The notes below the pieces were generated by a model. The model worked only from the letters and a program-made list of their open reading frames with translations, was not told the origin of the DNA and made no database searches. A stretch of DNA of 64,000 nt from Candidimonas nitroreducens (GTDB lineage Bacteria; Pseudomonadota; Gammaproteobacteria; Burkholderiales; Burkholderiaceae_B): the NCBI RefSeq assembly GCF_002209565.1, contig NZ_NJIH01000006.1, positions 1-64,000 on the forward strand. The letters run 5' to 3'. A program made the translations under genes and the position numbers. This document shows positions 8,082 to 16,502 of the stretch, piece after piece (the stretch's first letter is position 1; every line of letters begins with the position of its first letter).

Positions 8082-8891
8082 ATGGAACGATCTGAGCTGG
8101 AATTCGCCACATCCGAAGCCGTCAGGCTGGCAATTCGCGAAAAGCGCTGGCGCGGCGTGACGAAGCGCCTGGCGCTTGGCTATCACCAGGCCAACGTCAC
8201 GATCGTCCCCAAGGACTTGGCTTTCGATTTCATGCGCTTCTGTTTCAACAATCCCAAACCCTTACCGTTGCTGGACATATGCGAACCGGGCAATCCCTCG
8301 CCTCCGCGTGCTGCGCCTAATGCCGACTTGCGTACGGATGTGGGTGGCTATGTGATACTGCGCAATGGAGAAGTCGTAGAAACGGTTTCGTCGCTGGAAA
8401 ACCACTGGCGAGACGATCATGTCGCGTTCCTGACCGGCTGCAACCTGTCGCTCGATCGCATCATGCTCGAATCGCGCATTCCTCTACCTCACTTGATCAG
8501 CGATAAGGCTTTTCCTGCGCAGTTTCGCTCTTCCATATCTTGCGTGCCGGCAGGCCCCTTTCACGGGCCTCTTGTCGTCAGCCTTCGTCCAGTTGCCGAA
8601 GAGTTGGTGGTGCCTCTTGTAGAACTGACCTCTCGGTTTCCACTTAGCCACGGCGGGCCCGTGCACATCGGCGACCCGCGCAAGATAGGTGTCGACGACC
8701 TGCAACAAGTGCATTGGGGACGGCCCAACGAAATCTTGCCCGGCCAAATACCCATGTTTTGGGCATGTGGCATTACCGTGCAAGCGGTAGCGCTCGCAGC
8801 CAAAATACCGGAAATCATCGTGCACGCGCCGGGCAACATGTTCGTTACCGATCTATTGGTGCGCGAGCTTTCGACAGCGCCTGCCGTTTAG
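8082..8891 (+). CDS. DUF1445 / D-glutamate cyclase-like hydro-lyase
   Basis: A 269-residue protein of the DUF1445 family (YcsI; related to mammalian D-glutamate cyclase, which turns D-glutamate into 5-oxo-D-proline). Seen: VPKDLAFDFMRFC, the conserved DVGGYVILRNGEVVE strand, VAFLTGCNLSLDRIML, GGPVHIGDPRKIGV and the C-terminal HAPGNMFVTD motif. The ATG at 8082 follows a good AAGGAGA; the frame is open further upstream but without similarity. Divergent from the Bug/M20/Bug/RidA unit, which suggests the locus as a whole handles an acylated or cyclised amino acid such as a pyroglutamate-like compound. Confidence 0.87.
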   Translation: MERSELEFATSEAVRLAIREKRWRGVTKRLALGYHQANVTIVPKDLAFDFMRFCFNNPKPLPLLDICEPGNPSPPRAAPNADLRTDVGGYVILRNGEVVETVSSLENHWRDDHVAFLTGCNLSLDRIMLESRIPLPHLISDKAFPAQFRSSISCVPAGPFHGPLVVSLRPVAEELVVPLVELTSRFPLSHGGPVHIGDPRKIGVDDLQQVHWGRPNEILPGQIPMFWACGITVQAVALAAKIPEIIVHAPGNMFVTDLLVRELSTAPAV

Positions 8892-9057
8892 CACAATGGC
8901 CATCCGTCCGGAAGGCCATCTTCCACGACATTGCTCGAACCGGGCTCCGGCACACGCTCCGGGCTCGCGCCCCGCCCGGGCCCATCCGATATCCGACACT
9001 AGACGGATCGCTATACGACAGCCCAAAAAATATGTGTTATAGTTACGCCTCTTTGGA

Positions 9058-9134
9058 GCGGCTGTAGCTCAGTTGGATAGAGTACTTGGCTACGAACCAA
9101 GGGGTCGTGGGTTCGAATCCTGCCAGCCGCGCCA
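9058..9134 (+). tRNA. tRNA-Arg (anticodon ACG)
   Basis: Seen: acceptor arms GCGGCTG (9058-9064) and CAGCCGC (9124-9130) pair fully; D-arm with AGTTGGAT; anticodon stem CTTGG/CCAAG around loop CTACGAA, giving anticodon ACG; T-arm GTTCGAATC; discriminator G and an encoded CCA end (9132-9134). A terminator follows directly. Confidence 0.97.
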
Positions 9135-9142
9135 TATTTATC

Positions 9143-9180
9143 AAGGGCTTACAGTTTTTTGTCTGTAGGCCCTTTTTCTT
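9143..9180 (+). terminator. Terminator of the tRNA-Arg transcript
   Basis: AGGGCTTACAG (9144-9154) pairs with CTGTAGGCCCT (9163-9173) with one G-T wobble, followed by a T-run interrupted by one C. Confidence 0.85.
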
Positions 9181-9490
9181 TGGGGCACTCGAGCCCAATG
9201 GCGTACATCCCGAAAAAGACCGAAGCGCAGTGAGGGCAAACGGATCCAGCTGCCGCCACAGCACGCTTGGCCGGCTTTGCCTTGGCGGGAGCAGCCTGCT
9301 CGGCGGCTTGCGCAGTGAGGCGTACACTCAAGGTGCGGGTTACTTTCAGGATGGTGCAGCGGGGCCTGGCGCCAGCGCCTTGTACAGGCTTTCTCGCCCT
9401 AGCCAGGATGGCTTCCAGCCGAGCACCGAACTTCTTCCAGGCTTCGGTTTTCCCGGCTCGATAATCAGGACGCAAGTAAACCCGGCACAC
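9149..9490 (-). CDS. Hypothetical protein, doubtful
   Basis: A possible 113-residue basic protein from a GTG at 9490. It has a helical start (TEAWKKFGARLEAILARARK), an Ala/Lys-rich linker (APAKAKPAKRA) and a C-terminal Cys pair and single Cys (SVCPHCA, LECPKEK) that could bind metal. I recognise no family. Its last codons lie inside the tRNA terminator, and no ribosome-binding site is evident, so it may be chance coding or a remnant at a tRNA integration hotspot. Confidence 0.25.
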   Translation of the reverse strand: MCRVYLRPDYRAGKTEAWKKFGARLEAILARARKPVQGAGARPRCTILKVTRTLSVRLTAQAAEQAAPAKAKPAKRAVAAAGSVCPHCASVFFGMYAIGLECPKEKGPTDKKL

Positions 9491-9606
9491 TCCGAGCCCA
9501 TGCCTTGGTGGACATGTAGTATTTTGTAATAGACCTATCTTTATGGGTGCGGATCGATGATAGTGGCGCCGGGGATATCTTTCCCTTCTAAAACTTAGGA
9601 CTTACA

Positions 9607-9816
9607 TTGAAAACAGAAATTGGTATTGTGAAGTGGTTCAACAACGACAAGGGCTTCGGCTTTATCATGCCGGAAGCCGGCGGCAAGGATCTCTTCGCAC
9701 ACTTCAGCGAAATTCAAGGCACCGGACATAAAACCCTCGAAGAAAACCAGCGTGTCTCTTTTGTGGCTGGCCAAGGGCAGAAAGGCCCCTGCGCGACGCA
9801 GATCACAGTAATCTAG
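9607..9816 (+). CDS. Cold-shock protein (CspA family)
   Basis: A 69-residue CspA-family protein: [20 protein letters not shown] contains RNP1, and [12 protein letters not shown] contains RNP2, followed by [18 protein letters not shown]. Initiation is from a TTG at 9607; no ATG lies in a suitable place. It is the closest relative of the gene at 150-353 in this window. It ends in a perfect palindrome and a separate T-rich terminator. Its 3' end overlaps the opposing WG-repeat gene by four bases. Confidence 0.93.
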   Translation: MKTEIGIVKWFNNDKGFGFIMPEAGGKDLFAHFSEIQGTGHKTLEENQRVSFVAGQGQKGPCATQITVI

Positions 9817-10385
9817 AAATGCTGCTTGCCTAGGCAAGCAGCCATCTGGACAGTGAGCGGAATCCTATGAAGCATGGGGTTCCGCTTTTTTGATTCACCG
9901 ACGAACGGCTCGCCGGTGCGCCGGTCGAGGTAGTAGGAAAAACCACGGTCGAGCTTCACCCCGTAGCCATTCACGATCTGGCACGATTGGCCGACTCGGC
10001 CGTCGGTGTCGATGAAGTCGTAAATCGGCGGGGTAATGGGCTTGTCCGGGGCAATGTCGATCAGCCCATAGCGGCGCACGGGAAATTTCCTGCCGGCTGT
10101 TGCGCCGTAGCGGACGCTGCGCACGCGGCCATCCGCGGACAGCCGCTTGCCAACCACCGCGTAGCCGTTCTTGAATGGCTGCGCGTCCGCCCAGATGGCG
10201 GCAATGGCCATCTTGCCGCCGGCCGTGTCACGGTAGCCGTAGCGGGCCATACCATAACCGCCGTTGGGGTCGATGACCAGCCAGGGCACCGGCGCCGCAG
10301 CGGGCGCCGCCGGCGTAGCGCCGCGGGCGGCGACACCGGCAAGCAACACCAACACGATGCCCGCAGCGAACCCGCACAGTGTCAT
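9813..10385 (-). CDS. Exported WG-repeat-like protein (short)
   Basis: A 190-residue protein with an N-terminal signal peptide ([20 protein letters not shown], then Ala/Pro-rich [10 protein letters not shown]). The body contains WG-type repeats: [32 protein letters not shown] and [22 protein letters not shown]-repeat proteins are usually exported or envelope-bound and of unknown function. It lies 43 bases downstream of the larger WG-repeat gene on the same strand, so the pair is probably co-transcribed. Its C-terminus is encoded by the region that forms the cold-shock terminator on the other strand. Confidence 0.75.
   Translation of the reverse strand: MTLCGFAAGIVLVLLAGVAARGATPAAPAAAPVPWLVIDPNGGYGMARYGYRDTAGGKMAIAAIWADAQPFKNGYAVVGKRLSADGRVRSVRYGATAGRKFPVRRYGLIDIAPDKPITPPIYDFIDTDGRVGQSCQIVNGYGVKLDRGFSYYLDRRTGEPFVGESKKRNPMLHRIPLTVQMAACLGKQHF
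9821..9842 (+). other. Perfect palindrome after the cold-shock stop
   Basis: GCTGCTTGCC-TA-GGCAAGCAGC is a 10-bp perfect stem four bases past the csp stop codon. It has no T-run; it may stabilise the mRNA end or act with the terminator that follows. Confidence 0.6.
9856..9891 (+). terminator. Rho-independent terminator of the second cold-shock gene
   Basis: AGCGGAA (9856-9862) pairs with TTCCGCT (9879-9885) and is followed by an unbroken T-run. On the other strand the same bases code for the end of the WG-repeat protein. Confidence 0.8.
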
Positions 10386-10428
10386 GGTTCATTCCCGGGT
10401 TGCTGGAACTTGGCGTAGATACGGCAGG

Positions 10429-12957
10429 TCAAGGGCCTCGGTGGTAACGCGGCGTGTCGCACAACAACAGAGGCTTTGCATCCTTGCCATCGCCGTCGAA
10501 CAATAGCGTGCAGCTGTTGCGCTCGCGGTAGCGCTTGCCATCGTATTGGTAATAGGTGATGTCCTCCTGCCCGCAGCAATCGGCGTTGCGCCGGATCTGC
10601 AGAATCGGCAAGCCGTTGTGGAGACCGCCCACAGCGGCAGGCCCGGTGTCGGAGTGGCCGCTCAATAACAGGTGCCAGCGACCATCGGGGGCTTGTCTCA
10701 GCAGCCAGAAAGGTTCGTTGCGGGCATAGGTCGCGGCGTACACCAGAACGGCTGGATCCTTGCCCAGCATCATTCGCGAAAACAAAAGGGTATCGTCATG
10801 CTCATCTTGCCTGCTTGCGGCGGCATCGGCCACATCCTGCTCGAACGCCGCGTCGGCCTTATGCAGGAAGGCCTCGATGCCGGCCCGTGTTCTGTCGTCC
10901 ACAGGTGCGTCCGGGCTTTTCGTCTCCTGGCCAGCTTTGCAGCTTCTTGCCGCGTCGGCGATCCTGCCCCGGAAGCGGTGCATGGCCTTGTTCAAGCATG
11001 TGTCTGTGGCGCAGGCCTCGAGGGCCTTGTCATAAGCCGGGCGCAGCGCCAGGAACACGTCGGGCAGGCAATGCCCGGCCTGTGCGCCATAGTAGGCAAG
11101 TTCGGTGGCGCGAGACAGCGCTTCCAGTTCCCGATTGCCGCAGATCCTGCGCGTGGCGGGGTCGACGCTCCCGGGCACCACTGTCGGATCGCTGCGGAAG
11201 CAGCGATCCAAGGCTTGCTCAACCAACGGATCGATTTTTGCAGATCGCGTCCCATAACGAGGAAAAAGCGCGTTGAAACTGGCCAGTATCTTGCCGGCCT
11301 TGTCGATGAGGACGGCATCCCCCTCTTTCGTGCGCGCGGTCGTTACGCCATGTTCGAACGGTTCGATGTCGTGGAAAGGCCTGAGCGCATCGACGCGCCT
11401 CGCCCCCGGGCCGTAGACATCGGCCACGTCGGGGGTATTCGAAGCCCCGGTGCTTACGCCCCATAAGGCATCGCCCAGGTACACGAAGTCGGCATGGCGG
11501 TATTGGACGGGCACGAGCGTGTGGCCGTCGGCATCGATCAGCCCCGCCAGGACTTGGTGCGGCGACCTTGGGGTCGCGTGCCAGATCTTCCAATTCGTGT
11601 AGCCGTCGCCTGCTTTTACGGGCGCCGGGGCGTACAGGCTGGTCGGATCCAGGCGCTTGCCCCGCCCATCGAAAAACAGGTAGCTGCCCGGCGTATTCCC
11701 CGATTGTGCGAGCTTCAACACGGCCAGCTTGTCGCCGAGAACCTCGACCTGTTCGAAACGAGGCTCGGCCAGCCACTTGCCACTGGCGGCAAGCAGGCCC
11801 CAGCCGCTATCCGTTTGCAAGGCCAGCGTATCGCCGGGGCCGGCCCTGGCATTGCGATAATCGGCCTTGAATATGAGGCGGCCGTTGCGGTCGAGCACGC
11901 CCCAGCGCACCCCATTGCGCTGGCTGCCAAAGCCCAGATAGTGCCGGTTGATGCGGCCCAGATTCGCGTATTTCATGGGCACGATGATCCTGCCACGGGC
12001 ATCGATGGCGCCCAACCCCCGGCCATTTGTAACCAGCGCATAACCGGCCTGCGCGGTTTGCGGCATGGCGGGGCCGGCACACACGCCGGCGGGTACGGAA
12101 ACCGGCCGGCCATTCTTATAAAGATAGCGGCCGCAGTCCGGGGCGCCTTTATCGTAGGCCAGGATGAAGAGGTCGTCGCTGCCGAAGAATATCTCTTCAT
12201 AGCGGCCCACGGGGATCACGGTCTGCCCCTGCGCGTCGACGACGCCTATGCCCTGTCCCGTGGAGACCGCGATCAGATGGCCCGCGAGCGGCCACACATC
12301 CGTGTATTGCTGGGCGGTCATGAACTTCAGCCTCCGGTCGATGAGGCCGAATTTCGAGCCGTCGGTGGAGGCCCGGCCGGGCATGCGCCCGTCGCCCGGG
12401 ATGAAGCGCTTGAAACGGATGGCCGGCTTACCGTGCATGCCGACGAAGACTGCCCCGCAGCGATGGTCGGAAGCCCCGGGCTCGGGGCTTCCCGGCGGGC
12501 AGATCCAGTAATACGGACGTCCTTGCCAGACACCCACACCGCTGCTGCCCTCGCGCCGCAGGATCAGTTTGCCGGCATACGTGTAGATGCTGTCCGTGGG
12601 CTTCTGGTTTTGGGTGGGCACTGCCCGCCTTGCGACAAGAAACTTCCCGCCGCCCACGATTTCGAGATCGCTATAGATCGGCGCGAGCACCACCCGCCCC
12701 TGCGCATCGATCGCGCCACGCTTGCCGTCGTGCTCGAAGATCGCCACCGGCCCCTCGAACGGATGGATCTTCTGGAACAGCCGGGTCGTCACCAGCCCCC
12801 CGCGCTGATTCACCAATGCGCAGTAGTCGTCACACAGAATGTATCGCGGCGGCGAGGGCGCTGTCGGAGCCGGGGCGGCCTTGGCCATGCCGGCAATCAG
12901 CAATACGCATAGCAGGCACGCCGGCCCGAAGCGGCCCTTCAACGGCAGGCGAAACAT
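10429..12957 (-). CDS. Large exported WG-repeat protein
   Basis: About 842 residues from the ATG at 12957. The N-terminus is a signal peptide (LKGRFGPACLLCVLLIAGMA then KAAPAP). Multiple WG-type repeats follow: KRGAIDAQGRVVLAPIYSDL, FGLIDRRLKFMTAQQYTDVW, IGVVDAQGQTVIPVGRYEEI, LGAIDARGRIIVPMKYANLG, WGVLDRNGRLIFKADYRNA and LAGLIDADGHTLVPVQYRHA. Residues beyond about 600 form a different, Cys-containing region (ATDTCLNKAMHRFRGRI) and a C-terminal module resembling secreted stress or binding proteins (FWLLRQAPDGRWHLLLSGH, NADCCGQEDITYYQY). Function unknown; inferred to be periplasmic or envelope-associated. An upstream in-frame start at 13140 lacks a signal sequence and is rejected. Confidence 0.85.
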   Translation of the reverse strand: MFRLPLKGRFGPACLLCVLLIAGMAKAAPAPTAPSPPRYILCDDYCALVNQRGGLVTTRLFQKIHPFEGPVAIFEHDGKRGAIDAQGRVVLAPIYSDLEIVGGGKFLVARRAVPTQNQKPTDSIYTYAGKLILRREGSSGVGVWQGRPYYWICPPGSPEPGASDHRCGAVFVGMHGKPAIRFKRFIPGDGRMPGRASTDGSKFGLIDRRLKFMTAQQYTDVWPLAGHLIAVSTGQGIGVVDAQGQTVIPVGRYEEIFFGSDDLFILAYDKGAPDCGRYLYKNGRPVSVPAGVCAGPAMPQTAQAGYALVTNGRGLGAIDARGRIIVPMKYANLGRINRHYLGFGSQRNGVRWGVLDRNGRLIFKADYRNARAGPGDTLALQTDSGWGLLAASGKWLAEPRFEQVEVLGDKLAVLKLAQSGNTPGSYLFFDGRGKRLDPTSLYAPAPVKAGDGYTNWKIWHATPRSPHQVLAGLIDADGHTLVPVQYRHADFVYLGDALWGVSTGASNTPDVADVYGPGARRVDALRPFHDIEPFEHGVTTARTKEGDAVLIDKAGKILASFNALFPRYGTRSAKIDPLVEQALDRCFRSDPTVVPGSVDPATRRICGNRELEALSRATELAYYGAQAGHCLPDVFLALRPAYDKALEACATDTCLNKAMHRFRGRIADAARSCKAGQETKSPDAPVDDRTRAGIEAFLHKADAAFEQDVADAAASRQDEHDDTLLFSRMMLGKDPAVLVYAATYARNEPFWLLRQAPDGRWHLLLSGHSDTGPAAVGGLHNGLPILQIRRNADCCGQEDITYYQYDGKRYRERNSCTLLFDGDGKDAKPLLLCDTPRYHRGP

Positions 12958-13086
12958 AAGGGGTCGTCGGCGCGGCTCATGCCCCGAATGGTAGCGCAGA
13001 TCCCCCCGCCGGGATCTAGCGCCGGGCACTCCGTATAATGTCGGGCAAACGCCGCGCCCGACAGCGGCCCATACCAGGAGGCCCCC

Positions 13087-14262
13087 TTGTTCCCCAATAC
13101 CACGATCACCTGCATCGAAGACTTTCGGCGCTTGGCGCAATGGCGCGTGCCGCGCATGTTCTACGACTACGCGGACTCAGGCTCATGGACTGAAGGCACT
13201 TACCGTTCGAACGAAAGCGACTTCCAGCGCCTGAAGCTGCGGCAGAAGGTGGCGGTGAACATCGCGCAACGTTCCATCCGCACCCGCATGCTGGGCGCGG
13301 ACGTGGCCATGCCCGTGGCCATTGCGCCCACGGGCCTGACCGGCATGCAGCACGCCGACGGCGAAATCCTGGGCGCGCGGGCGGCCGAGAAGTTCGGCAT
13401 TCCGTTCACCCTGTCGACCATGAGCATCTGCTCCATCGAGGACATCGCGGCCCATACCCGCCAGCCGTTCTGGTTCCAGCTGTACGTGATGCGCGACCGC
13501 GACTTCATCGGGCGCCTGATCGACCGCGCCAAGGCCGCAGGTTGCTCGGCGCTGGTGCTGACGCTCGACCTGCAGGTGCTGGGCCAGCGCCACAAGGACA
13601 TCAAGAACGGCCTGTCCACGCCTCCCAAGCCGACGCTGGCGAACATCCTGAACCTGATGACTAAGCCGCGCTGGTGCCTGGGCATGCTGGGCACGCAGCG
13701 GCGCACCTTCGGCAATATCGTAGGCCATGCCAAGGGTGTGACGGATCTTTCCTCGCTGTCGTCCTGGACGGCAGAGCAGTTCGACCCCGGCCTGAACTGG
13801 AACGACCTGGAATGGATCAAAGAGCGCTGGGGCGGCAAGCTGGTGCTCAAGGGCATACTGGACGCCGAAGACGCGCGCCACGCCGTGGACGTGGGCGCCG
13901 ATGCGCTGATCGTGTCCAACCATGGCGGGCGCCAGCTCGACGGCGCGCCTTCGTCGATTTCCGCCCTGCCCCATATCGTCGAAGCGGCCGGCAAAGACAT
14001 TGAAGTCTGGATGGACGGCGGCGTACGCTCGGGCCAGGACGTGCTGAAGGCCGTGGCGCTCGGCGCCAAGGGCACCATGATCGGGCGCTCGTTCCTGTAT
14101 TCGCTGGGCGCCATGGGCGAAGCCGGCGTCACCCGCTGCCTCGAGATCATCGCCAACGAGCTGGACATCACCATGGCGTTTTGCGGCCGCACCGACATCA
14201 ATGATGTCGATCGCTCGATTCTGCTGAATCCGCAGATCTTCGACAAACCGGGCCAGGCCTGA
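13087..14262 (+). CDS. lldD: FMN-dependent L-2-hydroxyacid dehydrogenase (L-lactate type)
   Basis: A 391-residue enzyme of the FMN alpha-hydroxyacid dehydrogenase family (L-lactate dehydrogenase, glycolate oxidase, mandelate dehydrogenase). Seen: FYDYADSGSWTEGTYR at the N-terminus, MPVAIAPTGLTGMQHADGE, LTLDLQVLGQRHKD, LVLKGILDAEDA, the catalytic His-Arg motif SNHGGRQLDGAPSS and the FMN-phosphate loop DGGVRSGQDVLKAVALGA. Translation starts at TTG 13087 after CCAGGAGG. It stands alone, ends in a hairpin, and converges on the FAH-family gene. The substrate is not certain; lactate is the default guess, so the symbol is provisional. Confidence 0.88.
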   Translation: MFPNTTITCIEDFRRLAQWRVPRMFYDYADSGSWTEGTYRSNESDFQRLKLRQKVAVNIAQRSIRTRMLGADVAMPVAIAPTGLTGMQHADGEILGARAAEKFGIPFTLSTMSICSIEDIAAHTRQPFWFQLYVMRDRDFIGRLIDRAKAAGCSALVLTLDLQVLGQRHKDIKNGLSTPPKPTLANILNLMTKPRWCLGMLGTQRRTFGNIVGHAKGVTDLSSLSSWTAEQFDPGLNWNDLEWIKERWGGKLVLKGILDAEDARHAVDVGADALIVSNHGGRQLDGAPSSISALPHIVEAAGKDIEVWMDGGVRSGQDVLKAVALGAKGTMIGRSFLYSLGAMGEAGVTRCLEIIANELDITMAFCGRTDINDVDRSILLNPQIFDKPGQA

Positions 14263-14359
14263 TCCCAGGCTTACGGATTATGACTGCGGCGGCCCGGCGC
14301 AAGCGTATGCGACCCGGGGCCCGTTCGCCGGGCTCGTGCGGGCCTATAACTGCCAGGCG

Positions 14360-14384
14360 GCACGGGCCTGCGAGCCCGTGCGTT
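14360..14384 (+). terminator. Hairpin after the 2-hydroxyacid dehydrogenase
   Basis: GCACGGGC (14360-14367), loop CTGCGA, GCCCGTGC (14374-14381), then GTTTC. It lies between convergent genes and has only a short T-run. Confidence 0.5.
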
Positions 14385-14392
14385 TCAGAAGA

Positions 14393-15250
14393 TCAGTCCA
14401 GCAGCGCGGCATCCCACGCGCGAATTTCCTGGCGCTGCTCGCCCAAGCCCGCAATACCCAGGCGCACTACATCACCCGGCTTCAGGTAAATAGGCGGCTT
14501 CTGCCCAAGGCCGACGCCGGGCGGGGTACCGGTGGAGATCAGGTCTCCGGGGTAGAGCGTGGTGAACTGGCTTATATAGTGGATCAGATAAGCCACGCCA
14601 AAAATCATGTTGCACGTGTTGCTGTTCTGGAAGCGCTTACCGTTGACATCCAGCCACATCGACAGGTCTTGCGGGTCAGGCACTTCGTCGGACGTCACCA
14701 GCCAGGGGCCGATAGGCCCGAAGGTGTCGCAACCCTTGCCCTTGTCCCAGGTGCCGCCACGCTCGATCTGGTATTCGCGTTCCGACACATCGTTGACCAC
14801 GCAATAGCCCGCCACGCAAGACAGCGCGTCTTCCAGGGCTATATAGCGCGCCTTGCTGCCTATGACCACGCCGAGCTCGACCTCCCAGTCGGTTTTGACC
14901 GATCCCTTGGGTACGACGATGGGGTCGTTCGGCCCCGTCGCCCGCGACCATTTGTTGAACAGCACCGGCTCTGTGGGCATTTCGGCGCCGGACTCGGCTA
15001 CATGATCGCTGTAATTCAGGCCCACACACAGGAATTTTTCCATGCCTGTATAAGGCGTACCGATGCGGCCCGGTTCAGCCACTAGTGGAAGGCTCTCCAC
15101 ATCCAGCCCGCGCAAGGCTGCCAGGCCCTGCGGCGACAGCGCCGCGGCATCGATGCCGGCCAGCTTGCCGGAAAGATCACGTACCCTTCCCTGAGCATCC
15201 AGGCATCCGGGCTTCTCGCGGCCGGCCGGGCCGTATCGTAACAACTTCAT
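14393..15250 (-). CDS. Fumarylacetoacetate hydrolase-family protein
   Basis: A 285-residue FAH-family enzyme; members hydrolyse C-C bonds of 2,4-dioxo acids (for example 2,4-diketo-3-deoxy-fuconate) or decarboxylate/isomerise oxo acids. Seen: KFLCVGLNYSDHVAESG, the metal ligands in KTDWEVELGVVIG, VVNDVSEREYQ, GPIGPWLVTSDEV and the typical YPGDLISTGTPPGVG tail. The ATG at 15250 follows GAGGAGACGTC. It reads in the same direction as the HpaI-type aldolase upstream (82 bases apart) and is probably part of the same catabolic unit; an aldolase plus FAH enzyme suits breakdown of a 2-oxo acid. Confidence 0.9.
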   Translation of the reverse strand: MKLLRYGPAGREKPGCLDAQGRVRDLSGKLAGIDAAALSPQGLAALRGLDVESLPLVAEPGRIGTPYTGMEKFLCVGLNYSDHVAESGAEMPTEPVLFNKWSRATGPNDPIVVPKGSVKTDWEVELGVVIGSKARYIALEDALSCVAGYCVVNDVSEREYQIERGGTWDKGKGCDTFGPIGPWLVTSDEVPDPQDLSMWLDVNGKRFQNSNTCNMIFGVAYLIHYISQFTTLYPGDLISTGTPPGVGLGQKPPIYLKPGDVVRLGIAGLGEQRQEIRAWDAALLD

Positions 15251-15332
15251 GACGTCTCCTCGAGATAAAAATGAAAGCAACCGCTTATCGCGGATCCTGA
15301 GCAGCAAATGGCGGCAATCCGCAACTCTTGCC

Positions 15333-16103
15333 TCAACCCTCAGCCAGCCGCCGCTCTTTGACTTCAGCCAGCTGCTGGTTCATACCATACAGGAAAAGCT
15401 GCAGATCGTTCTGCAAGGTCGCAATGTGAAAGCCGGCGCGCAGCATGTCCGCCACCATTTGCGCAGAGCTGCAGGCAATACCGCAGATTTTTCCGGCCGA
15501 CCTAGTGCGCGCGAGAATATGCATGATTGCTTGTTGAACGGGTTCGCAAGGGGTGGCAAGGGCCGGATGGCCCAGCGCCAGCGCGAGGTCATTCGGGCCG
15601 ACATAGACGCCCGATATGCCGGGCGTAGATAAAATTTCATCGACGTTTTGCAAGCCTTCCTCAGTTTCCACCATAGGCAGGATCACCATTCTTTCCCAGG
15701 CCTTCTCAACGTAATCGCCGCCGAAGGCGATCTTGGCACGATGCGGGCCGAACGAGCGCCGGCCATGCGGGGGGTAATGGCAGAAACTTGCCAGGCGCTG
15801 CGCGTCAGCCCGATCGTTGATCATGGGGCAGATAACGCCCTCGAAACCCGCATCGAGCGCCTTCATGACAATACCGGGCTCATTCCAGGGCACGCGACAC
15901 ATCGCGGGAACCCCTCTGCCGTCCACGGCCTGCAAAACTCGCAGCGCATCGGCAAAGTCCTGCACCCCGTGTTGCAGGTCGACAGTTAGCGCGGCAAAGC
16001 CGGCCGCTGCCATGGCTTCACCAAGCAGGGCCGAGCCCGAAGAGCACCAACCCATTACCAGGCCACCTGGTTTGCGCGACATTTCAGCTAAGCTCATGTT
16101 CAT
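15333..16103 (-). CDS. HpcH/HpaI-family aldolase, copy 1
   Basis: A class II (metal-dependent) HpaI-type aldolase of about 256 residues that makes or cleaves 2-oxo-acid aldols. Seen: GEAMAAAGFAALTVDLQHG, PWNEPGIVMKALDAGFEG and VICPMIND, and the metal/substrate block VETEEGLQNVDEILSTPG with YVGPNDLALALG. The start is either ATG 16103 or, better spaced from the AAAGGA ribosome-binding site, ATG 16097. It is very similar along its whole length to the copy at 17435-18205. It reads from a promoter (16240-16268) that is also duplicated, and the DNA between the two is the tail of a lost Bug gene. Confidence 0.9.
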   Translation of the reverse strand: MNMSLAEMSRKPGGLVMGWCSSGSALLGEAMAAAGFAALTVDLQHGVQDFADALRVLQAVDGRGVPAMCRVPWNEPGIVMKALDAGFEGVICPMINDRADAQRLASFCHYPPHGRRSFGPHRAKIAFGGDYVEKAWERMVILPMVETEEGLQNVDEILSTPGISGVYVGPNDLALALGHPALATPCEPVQQAIMHILARTRSAGKICGIACSSAQMVADMLRAGFHIATLQNDLQLFLYGMNQQLAEVKERRLAEG

Positions 16104-16109
16104 TCCTTT

Positions 16110-16235
16110 TGGAGTATTGGAGTTGATACCGGATCCCATATTATTCGCCTTGCGCCGCATGCTTGTGTCGTCGCGCAACAGCCTCTTGAACCCGGCGATT
16201 CTACCGGCGGCCACGCCAATGCGTACCGACACGTC
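16110..16235 (-). pseudogene. C-terminal remnant of a deleted Bug receptor gene
   Basis: Read leftward, this stretch encodes VRIGVAAGRIAGFKRLLRDD followed by TSMRRKANNMGSGIN, which lines up with the end of the intact Bug protein at 18208-19203 (AAGFKKQIGDDANLWSKVAA then GAGIKPQ): shared A-GFK, DD, K and G-GI at matching spacing. The rest of the Bug gene is absent: the sequence jumps from the conserved promoter straight to this tail. In this copy the Bug stop codon is also gone, so the tail reads in frame into the aldolase. Inferred: deletion within a once complete Bug-aldolase pair. Confidence 0.75.
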
Positions 16236-16307
16236 GAGCATTCTAGAAACCGATAGAGACCTTGTCTAACTCAAAAAAGGACAAAAGCCAGCTAAATATT
16301 AGGAAAG
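16236..16307 (-). repeat. Duplicated promoter segment, copy 1
   Basis: About 72 bases roughly 83 percent identical to 19274-19344, including CTTGTCTAACTCAAAAAAGG and AGCTAAATATT. It contains the promoter of aldolase copy 1. Confidence 0.85.
16240..16268 (-). promoter_or_regulatory. Sigma70-type promoter of aldolase copy 1
   Basis: On the minus strand, TAGACA (16268-16263), a 17-base spacer, then TAGAAT (16245-16240). Each box matches the consensus at five of six positions. The same boxes and spacing occur before the intact Bug gene. A palindrome TTCTAGAA overlaps the -10 box, and the conserved bases upstream of the -35 box may be a LysR site. Confidence 0.65.
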
Positions 16308-16502
16308 CTCGCCAGCCACTGTGTGCTGCGTGGCTGCTTCGCCGCCGCTTACCTGCGGAATCTGTATGGTAAGGTTACGAATACCCTGCGCGGCGACAAG
16401 GGTGCGCCTGAATATTCTATTTGCTGCAGGCTGCGGATGGGTTTCTTGCCACGGAAGCATCAGCGGCACAGTCGTGGTAAGCAACCTGGGAAAATTTGCA
16501 CC

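Noticed and set aside
9058-9180. Integration site (att) at the tRNA-Arg.
   Set aside because: No integrase and no direct repeat of the tRNA 3' end was found downstream within the window.
9086-9529. A 147-codon plus-strand frame starting inside the tRNA.
   Set aside because: Its first residues are translated tRNA and terminator sequence, a common spurious call.
11494-12912. A 472-codon open frame on the plus strand inside the WG-repeat region.
   Set aside because: Opposite the signal-peptide-bearing WG-repeat protein; no ribosome-binding site or recognisable fold.
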